Assembly (NCBI RefSeq): GCF_000277815.2
Contig: NC_018472.1
Location: 1-64,000 of the forward strand
DNA: 64,000 nucleotides
Reading direction: 5' to 3'
Source of the DNA: Encephalitozoon hellem ATCC 50504
Taxonomy: Eukaryota; Microsporidia; Unikaryonidae
Shown here: positions 18,190-27,259 of the stretch, piece by piece
How the letters are laid out: every line of letters begins with the position of its first letter
Position numbering within the stretch: position 1 is the first letter of the stretch
The notes under the pieces: model-generated
Seen by the model: the letters and a program-made list of their open reading frames with translations, nothing else
Database searches by the model: none
Told to the model about the DNA's origin: nothing
Program-made: the position numbers and the translations under genes

Positions 18190-20115
18190 ATGAATCAAGA
18201 CCTGTGTGAATATCACGATGATCCTTTTGGAATTATAGATTGTTCCAAGAACGAGCAAGCAGAGTTTCTGAAGGGCTTACGTGACAGAATAACTTGTAAT
18301 GAAAGGGAGAAGGTCCTTTTATTTGAAACAGGATTCACAAAAGACAGAAACTTTGACGGAAGTATAGAAGAAAACTGCATAAGCTTGGAAATATTGGCTT
18401 TACTAGCAACATCTCAGAATCGAAGTATCAAGGAAGGGGTCAAGGAATGCATTCCTCAAATATTCGAGTTTATCAGGTCACAGCCTCTACCCCCCACCAG
18501 TGCACATGTTTCTATCTTTAGGTCTTTTAGAATAATAATATCTAGGACGGACCAGGCCTTGTTCTATAGCAATTACCTGAACTTTTTCTTAACTGTAATT
18601 GAGATCGAACATCAGTCTCTATGCCTTAGTGCAATTAAGAATGAAGTAATTGAGCTGTTTTATCAGATTCAGAAAACAGATCCAAGAATCAAGGATAGGC
18701 TCAGAAGCAAGAAAATCATTAAGATTCTGTGCAATCAAGACCTTCACGGAATAAAGCTCCTCAACGAATTGATTGATGAGGATGTGGGGAGGTATATTAA
18801 AATGGAGCGCTTGTTTGGGAGGCTGAACAACTCGAATGTAAGGAATAAGCTCGAGGTGCTTTCATGCTGTGTGAAGCTGTACAGGTCAAAACATCTTGGA
18901 GACACAAGAATAATGGAAAGGATATTGTATGAACTAGACGAACTTGTACATTACAAAAGGGAGTTTTTAGTATTGATAGGATTCATGGTTCGAGATGACG
19001 TCCAAGCACAGCTATTTTGCAAGGAGATAGGACTTGTGACCAAAATTGTCGATCGGTTTCATGAAATTCAACCAAGCATGCTGGAGCCTGAGCTTCTGTT
19101 TTGTCTGCATTCTTTAACAACAGAACTGGAAGAAAACAGAAAGACCGTTGCTAAAAGTAGCATGCTTCCCAGTATCTTTGGAGCATTCAAGCAGAGGGTG
19201 AACAAGAAGCAGATAGACCTTGTTTTTTTCATGGCAGTGATGTTGATGAAAAGCATGACCAAGAGCGTTACTTTCCTTAGATCAGATCTCTTAGATTACC
19301 CTGTTGTAGAGCTGCTGATAGCTGTTCTGGATAATAAATTCCCAAACACCATAGATGGGATTGATAGAATGATGGATGAAGAGAGCCTACATTCCGGGTT
19401 CATTGAGAAAAACATTCTAAACGTGCTAGTGAACTTGGTTATGGAGTATGGCGATTACAAAAGTAAGTTCATAGCTTCTGGCGGTGTTGAAAAGATTTTA
19501 AGTTACACACTTAGGTTTCCATGTGTGGTTTTGCAGATTTTCAAGAATTTTCTTTACGACACCGGCTTCAATTCGAGAGAAGTCTTTATTAAGGCAACAG
19601 ACAGAGGGTTTTTCAATAGGTTCCTCGCTATGTATGAAGAAAACAATGACATGGAAATACTGGAGGGTTGCTTCAACTTGATGAGGAATCTTCTATGCGA
19701 CGACACCCTCGACTACATTGTGGAGAGCTATGAAGGCATGGTCGACTCGATATTTTTTTATTTAGATAAGTTTGCTAACGGAATGGCTATTTCAGAAAAC
19801 ACTAGAGAAGAATGCGTTGTGCTACAGATACTGTACACCATAGTCAATCTAAGCGCCAACTCGGATAAGTTCAAAAGCCTGGTGCTGACCAAAAAGCATC
19901 TGGAGAACATGAAAAAGGTGAGTACAACAAGAAACCTTTCGATTGCATTTATATGGATTATAATAAACCTGTCATGGAGGGAGGAGGGATCCGAAGATAG
20001 AGTTCAAATCCTATGTGCTAATGGCATAAAGGAATGGCTGACTCGGATACAGGCCAGGGATTCAGTCCTAGCAGATAAGATAGGAACTGCATTGGAAAAT
20101 CTGAGGCTGGCATGA
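18190..20115 (+). CDS. Armadillo-repeat protein, GID5/ARMC8-like (GID/CTLH ubiquitin ligase scaffold)
   Basis: 641 residues, almost wholly helical with repeated leucine-rich ARM-type units (for example NVLVNLVMEYGDYKSKFIA at about 415-435, and NLMRNLLCDD). The C-terminus reads WIIINLSWREEGSEDRVQIL and then an ANGIKEWL segment, ending with an Ala/Leu-rich helix; this matches my recollection of the conserved ARMC8/Vid28 ending (INNLSW..EEGS..R...L...GI...L). In yeast and animals Gid5/ARMC8 recruits substrate receptors to the GID/CTLH E3 ligase. The assignment rests mainly on that last segment; a generic armadillo protein is the alternative. The gap to the NTE gene (about 200 bp) contains no gene I can support. 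Confidence 0.6.
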   Translation: MNQDLCEYHDDPFGIIDCSKNEQAEFLKGLRDRITCNEREKVLLFETGFTKDRNFDGSIEENCISLEILALLATSQNRSIKEGVKECIPQIFEFIRSQPLPPTSAHVSIFRSFRIIISRTDQALFYSNYLNFFLTVIEIEHQSLCLSAIKNEVIELFYQIQKTDPRIKDRLRSKKIIKILCNQDLHGIKLLNELIDEDVGRYIKMERLFGRLNNSNVRNKLEVLSCCVKLYRSKHLGDTRIMERILYELDELVHYKREFLVLIGFMVRDDVQAQLFCKEIGLVTKIVDRFHEIQPSMLEPELLFCLHSLTTELEENRKTVAKSSMLPSIFGAFKQRVNKKQIDLVFFMAVMLMKSMTKSVTFLRSDLLDYPVVELLIAVLDNKFPNTIDGIDRMMDEESLHSGFIEKNILNVLVNLVMEYGDYKSKFIASGGVEKILSYTLRFPCVVLQIFKNFLYDTGFNSREVFIKATDRGFFNRFLAMYEENNDMEILEGCFNLMRNLLCDDTLDYIVESYEGMVDSIFFYLDKFANGMAISENTREECVVLQILYTIVNLSANSDKFKSLVLTKKHLENMKKVSTTRNLSIAFIWIIINLSWREEGSEDRVQILCANGIKEWLTRIQARDSVLADKIGTALENLRLA

Positions 20116-20212
20116 CCTCCTCTGTCTTAGGATGATTAAAAATAGATTGAGCCAAATAAACATCAATTTTTGTGGACTCTGTGGTTTTACCGGTAATTCT
20201 TTGAACACATGC

Positions 20213-20255
20213 CTGTTTCACTTTAAGAGATGAAAATCTAAAACAGGTGAAACAG
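20213..20255. repeat. Inverted repeat upstream of a small secreted protein gene
   Basis: CTGTTTCAC (20213-20221) and its exact reverse complement GTGAAACAG (20247-20255) are separated by 25 bases. The stem would lie about 44 bases before ATG 20299. It could be a hairpin or a dyad binding site. Part of the loop (GATGAAAATCTAAA, 20229-20242) recurs with one change at 20905-20918. Confidence 0.5.
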
Positions 20256-20298
20256 TTTTAATCTATAAACGTTGACTCATGTTTGTAGCCATCTGTGC

Positions 20299-20583
20299 AT
20301 GAACATCGGCTTACACAAACTGTGCGTCATGCTTATTTCAATGATGTCTGCTCTAATCCAATGTGAGAATTCACATATTCATGATTTGAACGGAAGAGTA
20401 TTCCGTTACGGTGAATTGAGGAAATGGAGGTATCCTAGAAGCTTTTACACAAGCAGAAGGCATATCCCTGTATATGGTGGTAGAGGAATAATAACACTAG
20501 AAGATCTCAAGAAGCCAAATGTTCCCATAGTGGTTCCTTACCAAGTTACACCAAAACAGGTGCTTACGCTCCTACGCCATTAA
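20299..20583 (+). CDS. Small predicted secreted protein
   Basis: 94 residues from ATG 20299 (the frame extends upstream only to a TTG). Residues 8-20 (CVMLISMMSALIQ) form a signal-peptide core with likely cleavage just after Cys21. The mature part of about 70 residues is basic with many Arg and Tyr (RYGELRKWRYPRSFYTSRRH) and ends with VVPYQVTPKQVLTLLRH. There is no known domain. Similar small secreted proteins of microsporidia include spore-wall and polar-tube components and host-directed proteins; nothing in the sequence decides between these. Confidence 0.6.
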   Translation: MNIGLHKLCVMLISMMSALIQCENSHIHDLNGRVFRYGELRKWRYPRSFYTSRRHIPVYGGRGIITLEDLKKPNVPIVVPYQVTPKQVLTLLRH

Positions 20584-20637
20584 AAGACTTTATCTATCTA
20601 GAAGGTTTGATTTAAAATACCGAAAAACCTATTTCAT

Positions 20638-20844
20638 TTAATAAGTATTATTTGTGCTGCCCGGAGTTTTGTTCGGATATACAGTGAATCCCTGCTCTTT
20701 TAAATGCTCCATCATAAGAATGTCTTCCGCATGCAGTAACTTCTTTTCTAGCGCTTCTGCCTCTAATAGATTTTTGTTGTCAGTGTTGGTTAAGGTCTGT
20801 GCAATACACAAGTTTATAAAAAGAATGCAATGAGTTACTCTCAT
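20638..20844 (-). CDS. Very small predicted secreted protein
   Basis: 68 residues. The first 16 (MRVTHCILFINLCIAQ) form a short signal peptide; the rest is a polar, partly helical peptide (LLEAEALEKKLLHAEDILMM) ending in a Thr/Asn/Gly-rich tail. It converges on the small secreted gene at 20299-20583 with 54 bp between stops. The start codon forms one arm of a perfect hairpin (20842-20859). No homologue is recognised. A chance frame is possible, but the signal peptide and position make a gene likelier. Confidence 0.5.
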   Translation of the reverse strand: MRVTHCILFINLCIAQTLTNTDNKNLLEAEALEKKLLHAEDILMMEHLKEQGFTVYPNKTPGSTNNTY

Positions 20845-20859
20845 CCGGTTTTCCGGATG
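20842..20859. repeat. Perfect 7-bp hairpin overlapping the start codon of the small secreted gene
   Basis: CATCCGG (20842-20848), a TTTT loop, and CCGGATG (20853-20859). On the minus strand it reads CATCCGG-AAAA-CCGGATG, the last ATG being the start at 20844. A stem this GC-rich stands out in an AT-rich gap and could mask the start codon in mRNA or bind a dimeric protein. Confidence 0.55.
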
Positions 20860-21013
20860 ACGACATTATAAACTATTTGGTGTTTCAAATTCCATTGGTG
20901 AAAAGATGAATATCTAAAGATATGAGTGAACCTTAAAAACAATATTGTTTCACAATGAGAGGTCATTCTCCAGTAAGCACCGAGAACCAAGAGAAGGAAC
21001 ATAATAGCTTTAT

Positions 21014-21679
21014 TCATAGAGATTCCTTCTTATTATTATAGCTAATCATGGCTTCTAGCCATTTAAATGCCCGTGCAAGAGGGCCTGTTATGCTGTTAGC
21101 ACTTCCGCTTGTTATAGTGACATAGAAAATCTTTACAGCTTGCCCCCTCTCAGGATCCTCTTGATCTTCGATTCCTGTTTCCTGGCTAAGCCAAGACTTC
21201 CACTGATAATCTGCTTCTGCTGTTTCTGGGGTGTGACCTTCAAGATCGATTTTATTCATAAGTACAACAATTGGAGCCTTCTTCTCCAGGGACTTCACAG
21301 TCTCGTAGGCCTCTCTCACCTCAGAAAACCTTTCTACATCATGGACATCAACTATAAACACAATCCCATGGCAATCGTAGAAGTAGTCTCTCCATGCAAG
21401 TCTTGCTGCTGTATGCCCCCCGAGATCAATGACTTGTGCTTTTAGATTTCCTATTTCTATATGGGAAGTGCTAGGGTGGTGGGTAGGCATGTAGACATCT
21501 GTAGAGTCACTCTTCAACTTATTCACTAAGGTAGTCTTTCCTGCATTATCTATACCAAGAAAGAGAATTGAAGAAGGTTTTCCAAAAAGAGACTTGACGA
21601 AGTTTTGAAACACCTTTTCGTAAAACTCAGTTAGCTTGGCCTTCACTGCGCCAATATATTCTTGTATGTTATCGAGCAT
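21014..21679 (-). CDS. SAR1: Sar1 family small GTPase (COPII assembly)
   Basis: 221 residues. Sar1 starts COPII coat assembly at the ER. Visible: an amphipathic N-terminal helix (1-30) without an Arf-type myristoylation glycine, P-loop GIDNAGKTT (42-50), switch I with PTHHPS, DLGGH (switch II), LMNKIDLEG (base recognition) and a C-terminal ITSGSA segment. The internal acidic insert near SQETGIEDQEDPERG is typical of Sar1 rather than Arf. Length slightly exceeds yeast Sar1 (190). All nucleotide-contact motifs look intact. Confidence 0.92.
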   Translation of the reverse strand: MLDNIQEYIGAVKAKLTEFYEKVFQNFVKSLFGKPSSILFLGIDNAGKTTLVNKLKSDSTDVYMPTHHPSTSHIEIGNLKAQVIDLGGHTAARLAWRDYFYDCHGIVFIVDVHDVERFSEVREAYETVKSLEKKAPIVVLMNKIDLEGHTPETAEADYQWKSWLSQETGIEDQEDPERGQAVKIFYVTITSGSANSITGPLARAFKWLEAMISYNNKKESL

Positions 21680-21814
21680 TGTGTTTTGTTTTTTTCCGGG
21701 GTCTATTTTTTTGAATTTATATTCTAAGACTTAGTAAACACTTCAATCTCGCAGGGATTGAGCTTGAACTCTATTCCCTCTTAAATGTAAAATCAACAAG
21801 CATATTTTATTTTC

Positions 21815-22276
21815 CTATTTCCTTATGGAATTCTTCCTGTACAAGAAATCTAAGCTCTCAGAAAGTGGATTGTGCAGTATTTCCTTATCGATGTCCATGA
21901 AGTATGTCATGAAAAACAATGCGTCACATCCCTTTAGATATCTCTCCAGCTCTCTGAGTACTGGAACCCCTGCGCCCCCATCGATGCTAGGGTCAAAGTC
22001 AATCTCTATACAGAATACCTTCTGTTTAACTACTATGTTCACAGTCCCATAAAACTTAAGACAGAATGCCCTGAACTGAAAGAATAACCCACTTGGCGTC
22101 ATCTGCCAAGAAACCAAATCCAGCCCTACCAGCTTGATTAAGAGCTGCCTTAAGGAAAACGGAGATATATACACCCTGTTTAGCCTTATGTACCCATCAA
22201 TCTCAAATACGGTAAGTATATCTTCTAACCTGGGATTCTTTAGAAGATTATTTATCTTATGAATAAATCCCTCCAT
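21815..22276 (-). CDS. Conserved-looking protein of unknown function
   Basis: 153 residues from ATG 22276; the frame continues upstream only to a TTG. The protein is soluble and rich in Phe, Leu and Ile with alternating beta-like segments (VNIVVKQKVFCIEIDFDP) and a helical N-terminus (FIHKINNLLKNPRLEDIL). No motif is recognised. Its composition is that of a normal core protein, not low complexity. A small subunit of a larger complex is possible but unsupported. Confidence 0.65.
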   Translation of the reverse strand: MEGFIHKINNLLKNPRLEDILTVFEIDGYIRLNRVYISPFSLRQLLIKLVGLDLVSWQMTPSGLFFQFRAFCLKFYGTVNIVVKQKVFCIEIDFDPSIDGGAGVPVLRELERYLKGCDALFFMTYFMDIDKEILHNPLSESLDFLYRKNSIRK

Positions 22277-22461
22277 TCGGGGTGATATATCACACAAAAC
22301 ATTATCTTTAAACGAGGAATAAACATATTTGGATTCAGAAGAATTATCTGAACCTTTTTGTTAGGTGGATCTGTTGGATTTGCCATCTGAGGTTTATACG
22401 AGTATGAAACAACTTGTTTTACTTGAGGATTGGTATAAAAGGAAGCCATTTGGCAAGACTT

Positions 22462-23472
22462 ATGAGGATGTTTCTAATAATTCTCTCCACAGTTAATTTT
22501 GTAAGTGCAAGATCTCTATCTAGAAAGCATGCATCGCATCACAGCACTCATCACAGCCACTACCCAACAATGAGTAGTTTTAAGCACCATCATAGCGTTT
22601 TTCACCGCCCTAATAGCAGATCCCTTGGAGAGGTGGGGTTAACTGGCGCAAGAAGAGTATCCCCTGTTTATTTGCCGGGATATTCAAGTCCTTTGGTTGC
22701 AGATGCTGGCTCTAATGCCGGGGAAAGTGGGATTACGCTGGCCCCAAGAGTTATTAATGGCTCTCAAGAGAGAAATGTAGGAATATATGTTTCTCCATCA
22801 AGAAATGGAAGGTCCATAAGCAACAGAAACAGGCTGATTAATCTACATCATCTAATACACCATGCACAAGGGGAGGCGTTAAAAGCAAAAGCCATAAGTT
22901 CTGCTGCAAGATTTGAGGCCAGTGCACTGCTTGCACAGAAGCAGGAGTTAAATGCAAAGATAATGGACAACAAGGCTAAGATGTTGCAAGAGGAGGAGGA
23001 GAGGCTTGTTGCTCAAAGGTCTGCCGACCCGCTGATACTGGTGAAGGACACCGTCCCCATTGCAAATGTGGCGAATAACAATTTGAGCTTTGAACACCAT
23101 AACGAGCTTCTAAGCCAGAAGCTTAACATGATAAAGAAAGACCAAGATGACGCAGTAAAGAAAGCAGAAAACATTGCAAGACTCCACAAGGCAAGAACAA
23201 ATGTTCTTCCAGATAGTCTGGTTGCCTCTAACCCAAATCAGTTTAAGGACTTCGTTAATAGTGGGCCTACCCAGGACTTGACCTTTGAGATTCCTGTTGA
23301 TCCATCAACGGGAAATTATTATATCTCTACTAATCCTGGAGAGGACCTCCAAGGTTCTGAGACAAAGCTAACAACAGGAGATCTGCCCTATTTTGTCGCC
23401 CATGGAAGCAGCCTTGGTTCAGATAACTCTGGCAGTTTCTTGGATGCTGATGGTCTGAAGGCTCATTCCTAG
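22462..23472 (+). CDS. Predicted secreted histidine-rich coiled-coil protein (spore wall or polar tube candidate)
   Basis: 336 residues from ATG 22462 (ATG 22468 also possible; upstream frame only reaches a TTG). A clear signal peptide (MRMFLIILSTVNFVSARS) is followed by a histidine cluster (about residues 23-46: HASHHSTHHSHY, FKHHHSVFH), a Gly/Ser/Pro-rich stretch, and a long Ala/Lys/Glu/Gln helix (about 135-190; EALKAKAISSAARFEA, AKMLQEEEERL), then a second helix near 225-250 and a Thr/Gly/Asp-rich tail. No transmembrane segment follows. Histidine clusters, low complexity and coiled coils occur in microsporidian spore wall and polar tube proteins; this assignment is inference from composition only. 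Confidence 0.75.
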   Translation: MRMFLIILSTVNFVSARSLSRKHASHHSTHHSHYPTMSSFKHHHSVFHRPNSRSLGEVGLTGARRVSPVYLPGYSSPLVADAGSNAGESGITLAPRVINGSQERNVGIYVSPSRNGRSISNRNRLINLHHLIHHAQGEALKAKAISSAARFEASALLAQKQELNAKIMDNKAKMLQEEEERLVAQRSADPLILVKDTVPIANVANNNLSFEHHNELLSQKLNMIKKDQDDAVKKAENIARLHKARTNVLPDSLVASNPNQFKDFVNSGPTQDLTFEIPVDPSTGNYYISTNPGEDLQGSETKLTTGDLPYFVAHGSSLGSDNSGSFLDADGLKAHS

Positions 23473-23556
23473 GCTAAATCAATTAAAGATTAATTCTTGT
23501 AACTTTACAGTAGATGCAAACCACAGAGGTAAGAAAGTTAAAATAGAAATACAACT

Positions 23557-23751
23557 TTAATATGCGCGAAAGTCAAGATCATTATTGGTGTTACCAGACG
23601 AATCGGTTAATGCCTGGTGGTCTGCAAGCCAACTGTTATAAAGTTTAGATTCCAAAGAGAGATGAGACCCTCTTAGGCCATATCCTAGTCTGTGCCGGCG
23701 TGTTACGGCAATTTTTAAAAACAAGCATAGAAGTTGTATTTTTCTCTTCAT
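23557..23751 (-). CDS. Possible small secreted or membrane-targeted peptide
   Basis: 64 residues with a basic-hydrophobic N-terminus (MKRKIQLLCLFLKIAVT) that could be a weak signal peptide, and a polar rest ending with NNDLDFRAY. It converges on the histidine-rich gene with 84 bp between stops. It lacks any known motif. I list it because this stretch already holds several small secreted genes and the upstream 232 bp has no other tenant; a chance frame remains likely. Confidence 0.3.
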   Translation of the reverse strand: MKRKIQLLCLFLKIAVTRRHRLGYGLRGSHLSLESKLYNSWLADHQALTDSSGNTNNDLDFRAY

Positions 23752-23983
23752 ACCTCGAAGACTTTAACGCCGCCACATAAATTTCTTATTCAGTAGTTGA
23801 TTCAAAACAGTTTGAAGGAGGAGGGCATCAATAAAAAGAGTGGACGGTTTGGAAACCTGAGAACCAAGCGCCCCTTGTAATGCATGTATGATCACATCTG
23901 GCCATAACATTAATTAACTATCTTTGGCCTTGGTGCTACCTTGACTAAACGATTATATATGATGGGGAGGGCCCTTTCAAGAA

Positions 23984-25942
23984 ATGGGCAATTCAAAAGG
24001 CGCTCTAAGAGTAGAAAACGTGGAGATCACTATGGAAGGTGTGGTGGTTTGTAGAGGCCAAAGGATACTTGCAGTAGGAATCTACGGGATCGTTGGGCTT
24101 TACAACACTCTTCGAGATGCCTTTATGGCATCGATGACAGTTCCTGCAGCCACGGATAGTAACTTGAAGTTTCACGGGCGTATTTTCTTTGAAGGTAATC
24201 TCATAAGCTATAATGAGCTCCGGAGAATGATGAATCCATTCGTGATGTTCTACTCCTGCGAAAGTGTTCAAAGCTCGCTTGAATTTGTAAATCTCTCTAA
24301 GGTTAAGGATATGATAGATATTTTTGATTTGGAAGAAATCAAGAAGCTTCCCATATCAAAACTAACCGTTTCGGAGTCCAGAAGATGGGAAGCAGCTACA
24401 AGTGTTGCTTCTGAATCAAAGGTGATTGTTCTCCGGAATTTCCATACCCCCTATGAGGATACAAAAAAGTATATATCGTTTCTCGGGAAATATGCAAGAA
24501 GTAATAGAGCTGTTATCCTGGTGGAGGTAGATTCTCCCTCAGAATATGATCTGGATGGATGCGTTATCATAGGAAAAAATAATTTTGAATGCATCAATTT
24601 CCGTGTAAAAAAAGATCTTTTTAGGTACAAGGAAGTGCTGTTTGAAAGCCTTTTGAAAAGTCTTGAAGTAAAATGTAACGATAAGAAAGAAGCCAAGGCA
24701 AACGGTTCTGAGGTGCCTAGAGGCGAATCTTCTGCTACACCAACAGGTGCGAGTGAAGATTCTGATATTCCTAGAGACATCACAAGGTTTTCAGAGAAGG
24801 CAACAAGCCCTGATATGATCCAATCCAGAAATCGTTTACATCCAAACAACTATAACAGAGACTTCTTGCTGGAGACACGTGGCGTGATCAGCCATACTGA
24901 AACGAGAATCTTCGAAGATAGAATAGTTGTTCACAACATCAGAGACATCAAGCCCCCATCAAATACAGAAAAGAAGACTTTGGCTCTTGAGCTAAGGCCT
25001 TCCTGCAAATACTGTTGGCTGTATGGAATGAAAGAGTTGCTCTTTGAATGGTTCTTCTCGGTGGACATTAGACTCTCTCTGCTGCTTACAAGAAGGAAAT
25101 GCTTTCTCGAAGAAAAGAGGACCAAGGACTTCAAGAAGTTCATGGTGTCATTTTTAATGCAAATATACCTGGCAGTAATCCTGAAATTTAAGGCATCTAT
25201 ATTCAAAGATGCGGTTTCTATCTCAGACGTCTTCCAGGGCTTCCTGGAGGCATTGAAGGAAAGGTTTGTTTCCCTCTCTGGACTAACGGAAAGCATCTTT
25301 TCCACATCAATTCGCAATTTGGTATGGGGTATTATATATGTGCCTAGGTCCTGTGTTTCTATGGCACTTTCCACTGGAAGAGCAACAGGGGAATTTATCG
25401 AACGAATAAGAGCATACAACTGGGATCTTATAGATTACAAAATCATGTCAACCGGGGTGTACTTTTTAATTTTCACAAGAGGTGGCACTATGATTAACGA
25501 GGAAAAAGCCCAGTTTCATAGTAATGCCAACAGAATTTACTCTCCTGGAACTTATTTCTTCCATATCTTCATTTATCTGATTTTAAAATCATGGATCCCC
25601 ATCCTCCTAATGTCCTACATTCTTAACTTCAACTTTGCCCTAATTTTTCTTGTGACAGGTACGTTTATCTGCACCCTGCTAAACTTGGTATTGAATCTGA
25701 AGCTCAAGTATCTGCTTATGTGTATGGTTCTTGCATTTAACCTACTATATCCCCTAGATCAGGAGCTCTGTCAAAAAAGCTTCTTTCTTAGATATTCCGA
25801 GTCATTCAACTTTCTAGTTGCATGCCGGCAATTCCCTCTGGCATGCTCTAGAGAGAAGTTTACGCTTTTATACTGTCTACTAAGGGCATTCCTGTTTATA
25901 TATATTTTCTTTTGTTACATGTTTTCAAGGCTTTATGATTAA
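23984..25942 (+). CDS. ABCG-like half transporter with degenerate ATP-binding domain
   Basis: 652 residues. The N-terminal part (about 8-210) follows the ABC nucleotide-binding fold of the ABCG type, but each ATPase motif is altered: the Walker A site reads AVGIYGIVGLYNTL (30-43) with no GKT/S, the signature loop reads KLTVSES (126-132) rather than SGGE, Walker B reads VIVLRN (147-152) without the DE pair, and the switch His is replaced by an EVDSP segment. A Ser/Glu/Lys-rich linker (about 225-290) precedes a C-terminal half with about six membrane segments, containing RIYSPGTYF as in ABC2 membrane domains. It may be a non-hydrolysing partner of another half transporter, or a former transporter with a new role. 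Reading frame and codon use show no other decay. Confidence 0.72.
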   Translation: MGNSKGALRVENVEITMEGVVVCRGQRILAVGIYGIVGLYNTLRDAFMASMTVPAATDSNLKFHGRIFFEGNLISYNELRRMMNPFVMFYSCESVQSSLEFVNLSKVKDMIDIFDLEEIKKLPISKLTVSESRRWEAATSVASESKVIVLRNFHTPYEDTKKYISFLGKYARSNRAVILVEVDSPSEYDLDGCVIIGKNNFECINFRVKKDLFRYKEVLFESLLKSLEVKCNDKKEAKANGSEVPRGESSATPTGASEDSDIPRDITRFSEKATSPDMIQSRNRLHPNNYNRDFLLETRGVISHTETRIFEDRIVVHNIRDIKPPSNTEKKTLALELRPSCKYCWLYGMKELLFEWFFSVDIRLSLLLTRRKCFLEEKRTKDFKKFMVSFLMQIYLAVILKFKASIFKDAVSISDVFQGFLEALKERFVSLSGLTESIFSTSIRNLVWGIIYVPRSCVSMALSTGRATGEFIERIRAYNWDLIDYKIMSTGVYFLIFTRGGTMINEEKAQFHSNANRIYSPGTYFFHIFIYLILKSWIPILLMSYILNFNFALIFLVTGTFICTLLNLVLNLKLKYLLMCMVLAFNLLYPLDQELCQKSFFLRYSESFNFLVACRQFPLACSREKFTLLYCLLRAFLFIYIFFCYMFSRLYD

Positions 25943-26209
25943 AGATTTGATATATGGAAAACTTCTTGGAGACGGTTACTAAATGGTGTTATGCTAGACA
26001 CTCAACAGCATGATATTCTTGATCAATTTAATGGAAGTAGAAATTAATAGGGTGAATGCCCCATTATTCCTTATTACTTTCCAAGAAAAATGGTAAGCCT
26101 TTTCTATGTAATAAAGGGGAACCTGAAAATAAATTTGCTGATATCCAAATTTTCCTAAAATACATATTACCGCATAAAACTATAAATAATCAAAAAAGAT
26201 ACTCCCATC

Positions 26210-27259
26210 ATGGACAAAGGCAAGTTTCTCAGACTACTCATAGTTGTATTGCTCGGTGTGGGTATAACTGTTCTAGCATTCCTTATGCTCAAAGAAGCAC
26301 CAACAGGATCCTTTGCTGAAGACGATATTGCATCACTCAGTGAAGAAATCACATTCAGGTTTAAAGATTCAGGCGAAAACAAAGAAGATTCCGCAGTTAC
26401 CGATGTTAAGTTCTTCATTTGCTTGAATAATGTTCTGAAGTCTCTGAAGTCTGCAGACAGCAATCTCATTCGGCTTTTATGCTATGACGAAGTTCTTGAA
26501 AAAGAAGCCGGGGAAAAGGGAGGAGATGACAAAAGAGAGGCACATGTAAAGAATGCAATTACTGAAGCTAGAAATATTATGTTTAGGGCCGCCAATCCCA
26601 AAGAGGCCATAAAGGATATACTAAATAAGAAGGATGCCGAGGCCAAAAATATCAAAGGATTAACTGATGCCATTCAGAGTGCATTTTCTGGTTTCCTATC
26701 AGCAGAGAGTTCATCTGATAAGCGGGAAAAGGATGAGGAGCTCAACACCCAATTGGCTAATCTTTTAATTTGGTTGTGGTTAAAGGGATCGCTCCCAGAG
26801 AATAACAGGGTTCAACAATTCCGAAAAATTTACAGTGAAAACCAAGATTTTAAAAAGTTCTTTGAATGTCTAGACGAGGAGAGTAAGGAGGTTGCAAACT
26901 CAAAAATAACTGTTAAGATGGAAAAGAAAGAAGTTACCATGCCTGTTATAGAGCATATACTTACCTCTATATTCCAGACAAGCTTATACATGGGAAGTGG
27001 GATTTCTCAGATTAACTTAAGTGGGGTAGGAGTAATTTCTGAAATGGCGATTGGAAAAGGTTCAGAAGAGGAGAAGAAGTCCAAATCTTCTACCGAGGGG
27101 AAAGGGCTTGTGGACATTTTAGGGCTTAGAAAACTTGCATCCCTATTTAGTGGAAATAAAAATAAAGTCTCTGATAGTAGCGCTCCAGATGAAAATGTTG
27201 CTACATCTGCTATCAAGGAGGGCAAAGAGGTACTAGAGAAAAAGATGGAAGGAAGCTAA
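26210..27259 (+). CDS. Single-pass membrane protein of unknown function (tandem paralogue A)
   Basis: 349 residues. One membrane segment at residues 8-26 (LRLLIVVLLGVGITVLAFL) follows a short basic head, so the bulk probably faces the lumen or outside. The rest is helical and charged with Lys/Glu-rich stretches and a Ser-rich low-complexity tail. It aligns loosely over its length with the next gene: similar anchor, a KFFICLNNVL / SFVYKFLLTL segment, an AIKDIL / DLDEIL segment, a LLIWLWLKG / AFIYTLLKE segment, and a MPVIEHILTSIFQTS / MEIYDYLRIVMFSTS segment. No known domain. Probably an Encephalitozoon-specific pair. Confidence 0.75.
   Translation: MDKGKFLRLLIVVLLGVGITVLAFLMLKEAPTGSFAEDDIASLSEEITFRFKDSGENKEDSAVTDVKFFICLNNVLKSLKSADSNLIRLLCYDEVLEKEAGEKGGDDKREAHVKNAITEARNIMFRAANPKEAIKDILNKKDAEAKNIKGLTDAIQSAFSGFLSAESSSDKREKDEELNTQLANLLIWLWLKGSLPENNRVQQFRKIYSENQDFKKFFECLDEESKEVANSKITVKMEKKEVTMPVIEHILTSIFQTSLYMGSGISQINLSGVGVISEMAIGKGSEEEKKSKSSTEGKGLVDILGLRKLASLFSGNKNKVSDSSAPDENVATSAIKEGKEVLEKKMEGS

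Noticed and set aside
18012..18209. 65-codon + frame between NTE and the ARM protein genes
   Set aside because: Overlaps the next gene's start and has mixed composition with no signal peptide or motif.
26056..26319. 87-codon + frame before the tandem paralogue
   Set aside because: Runs into the neighbouring gene in another frame and has no conserved pattern.
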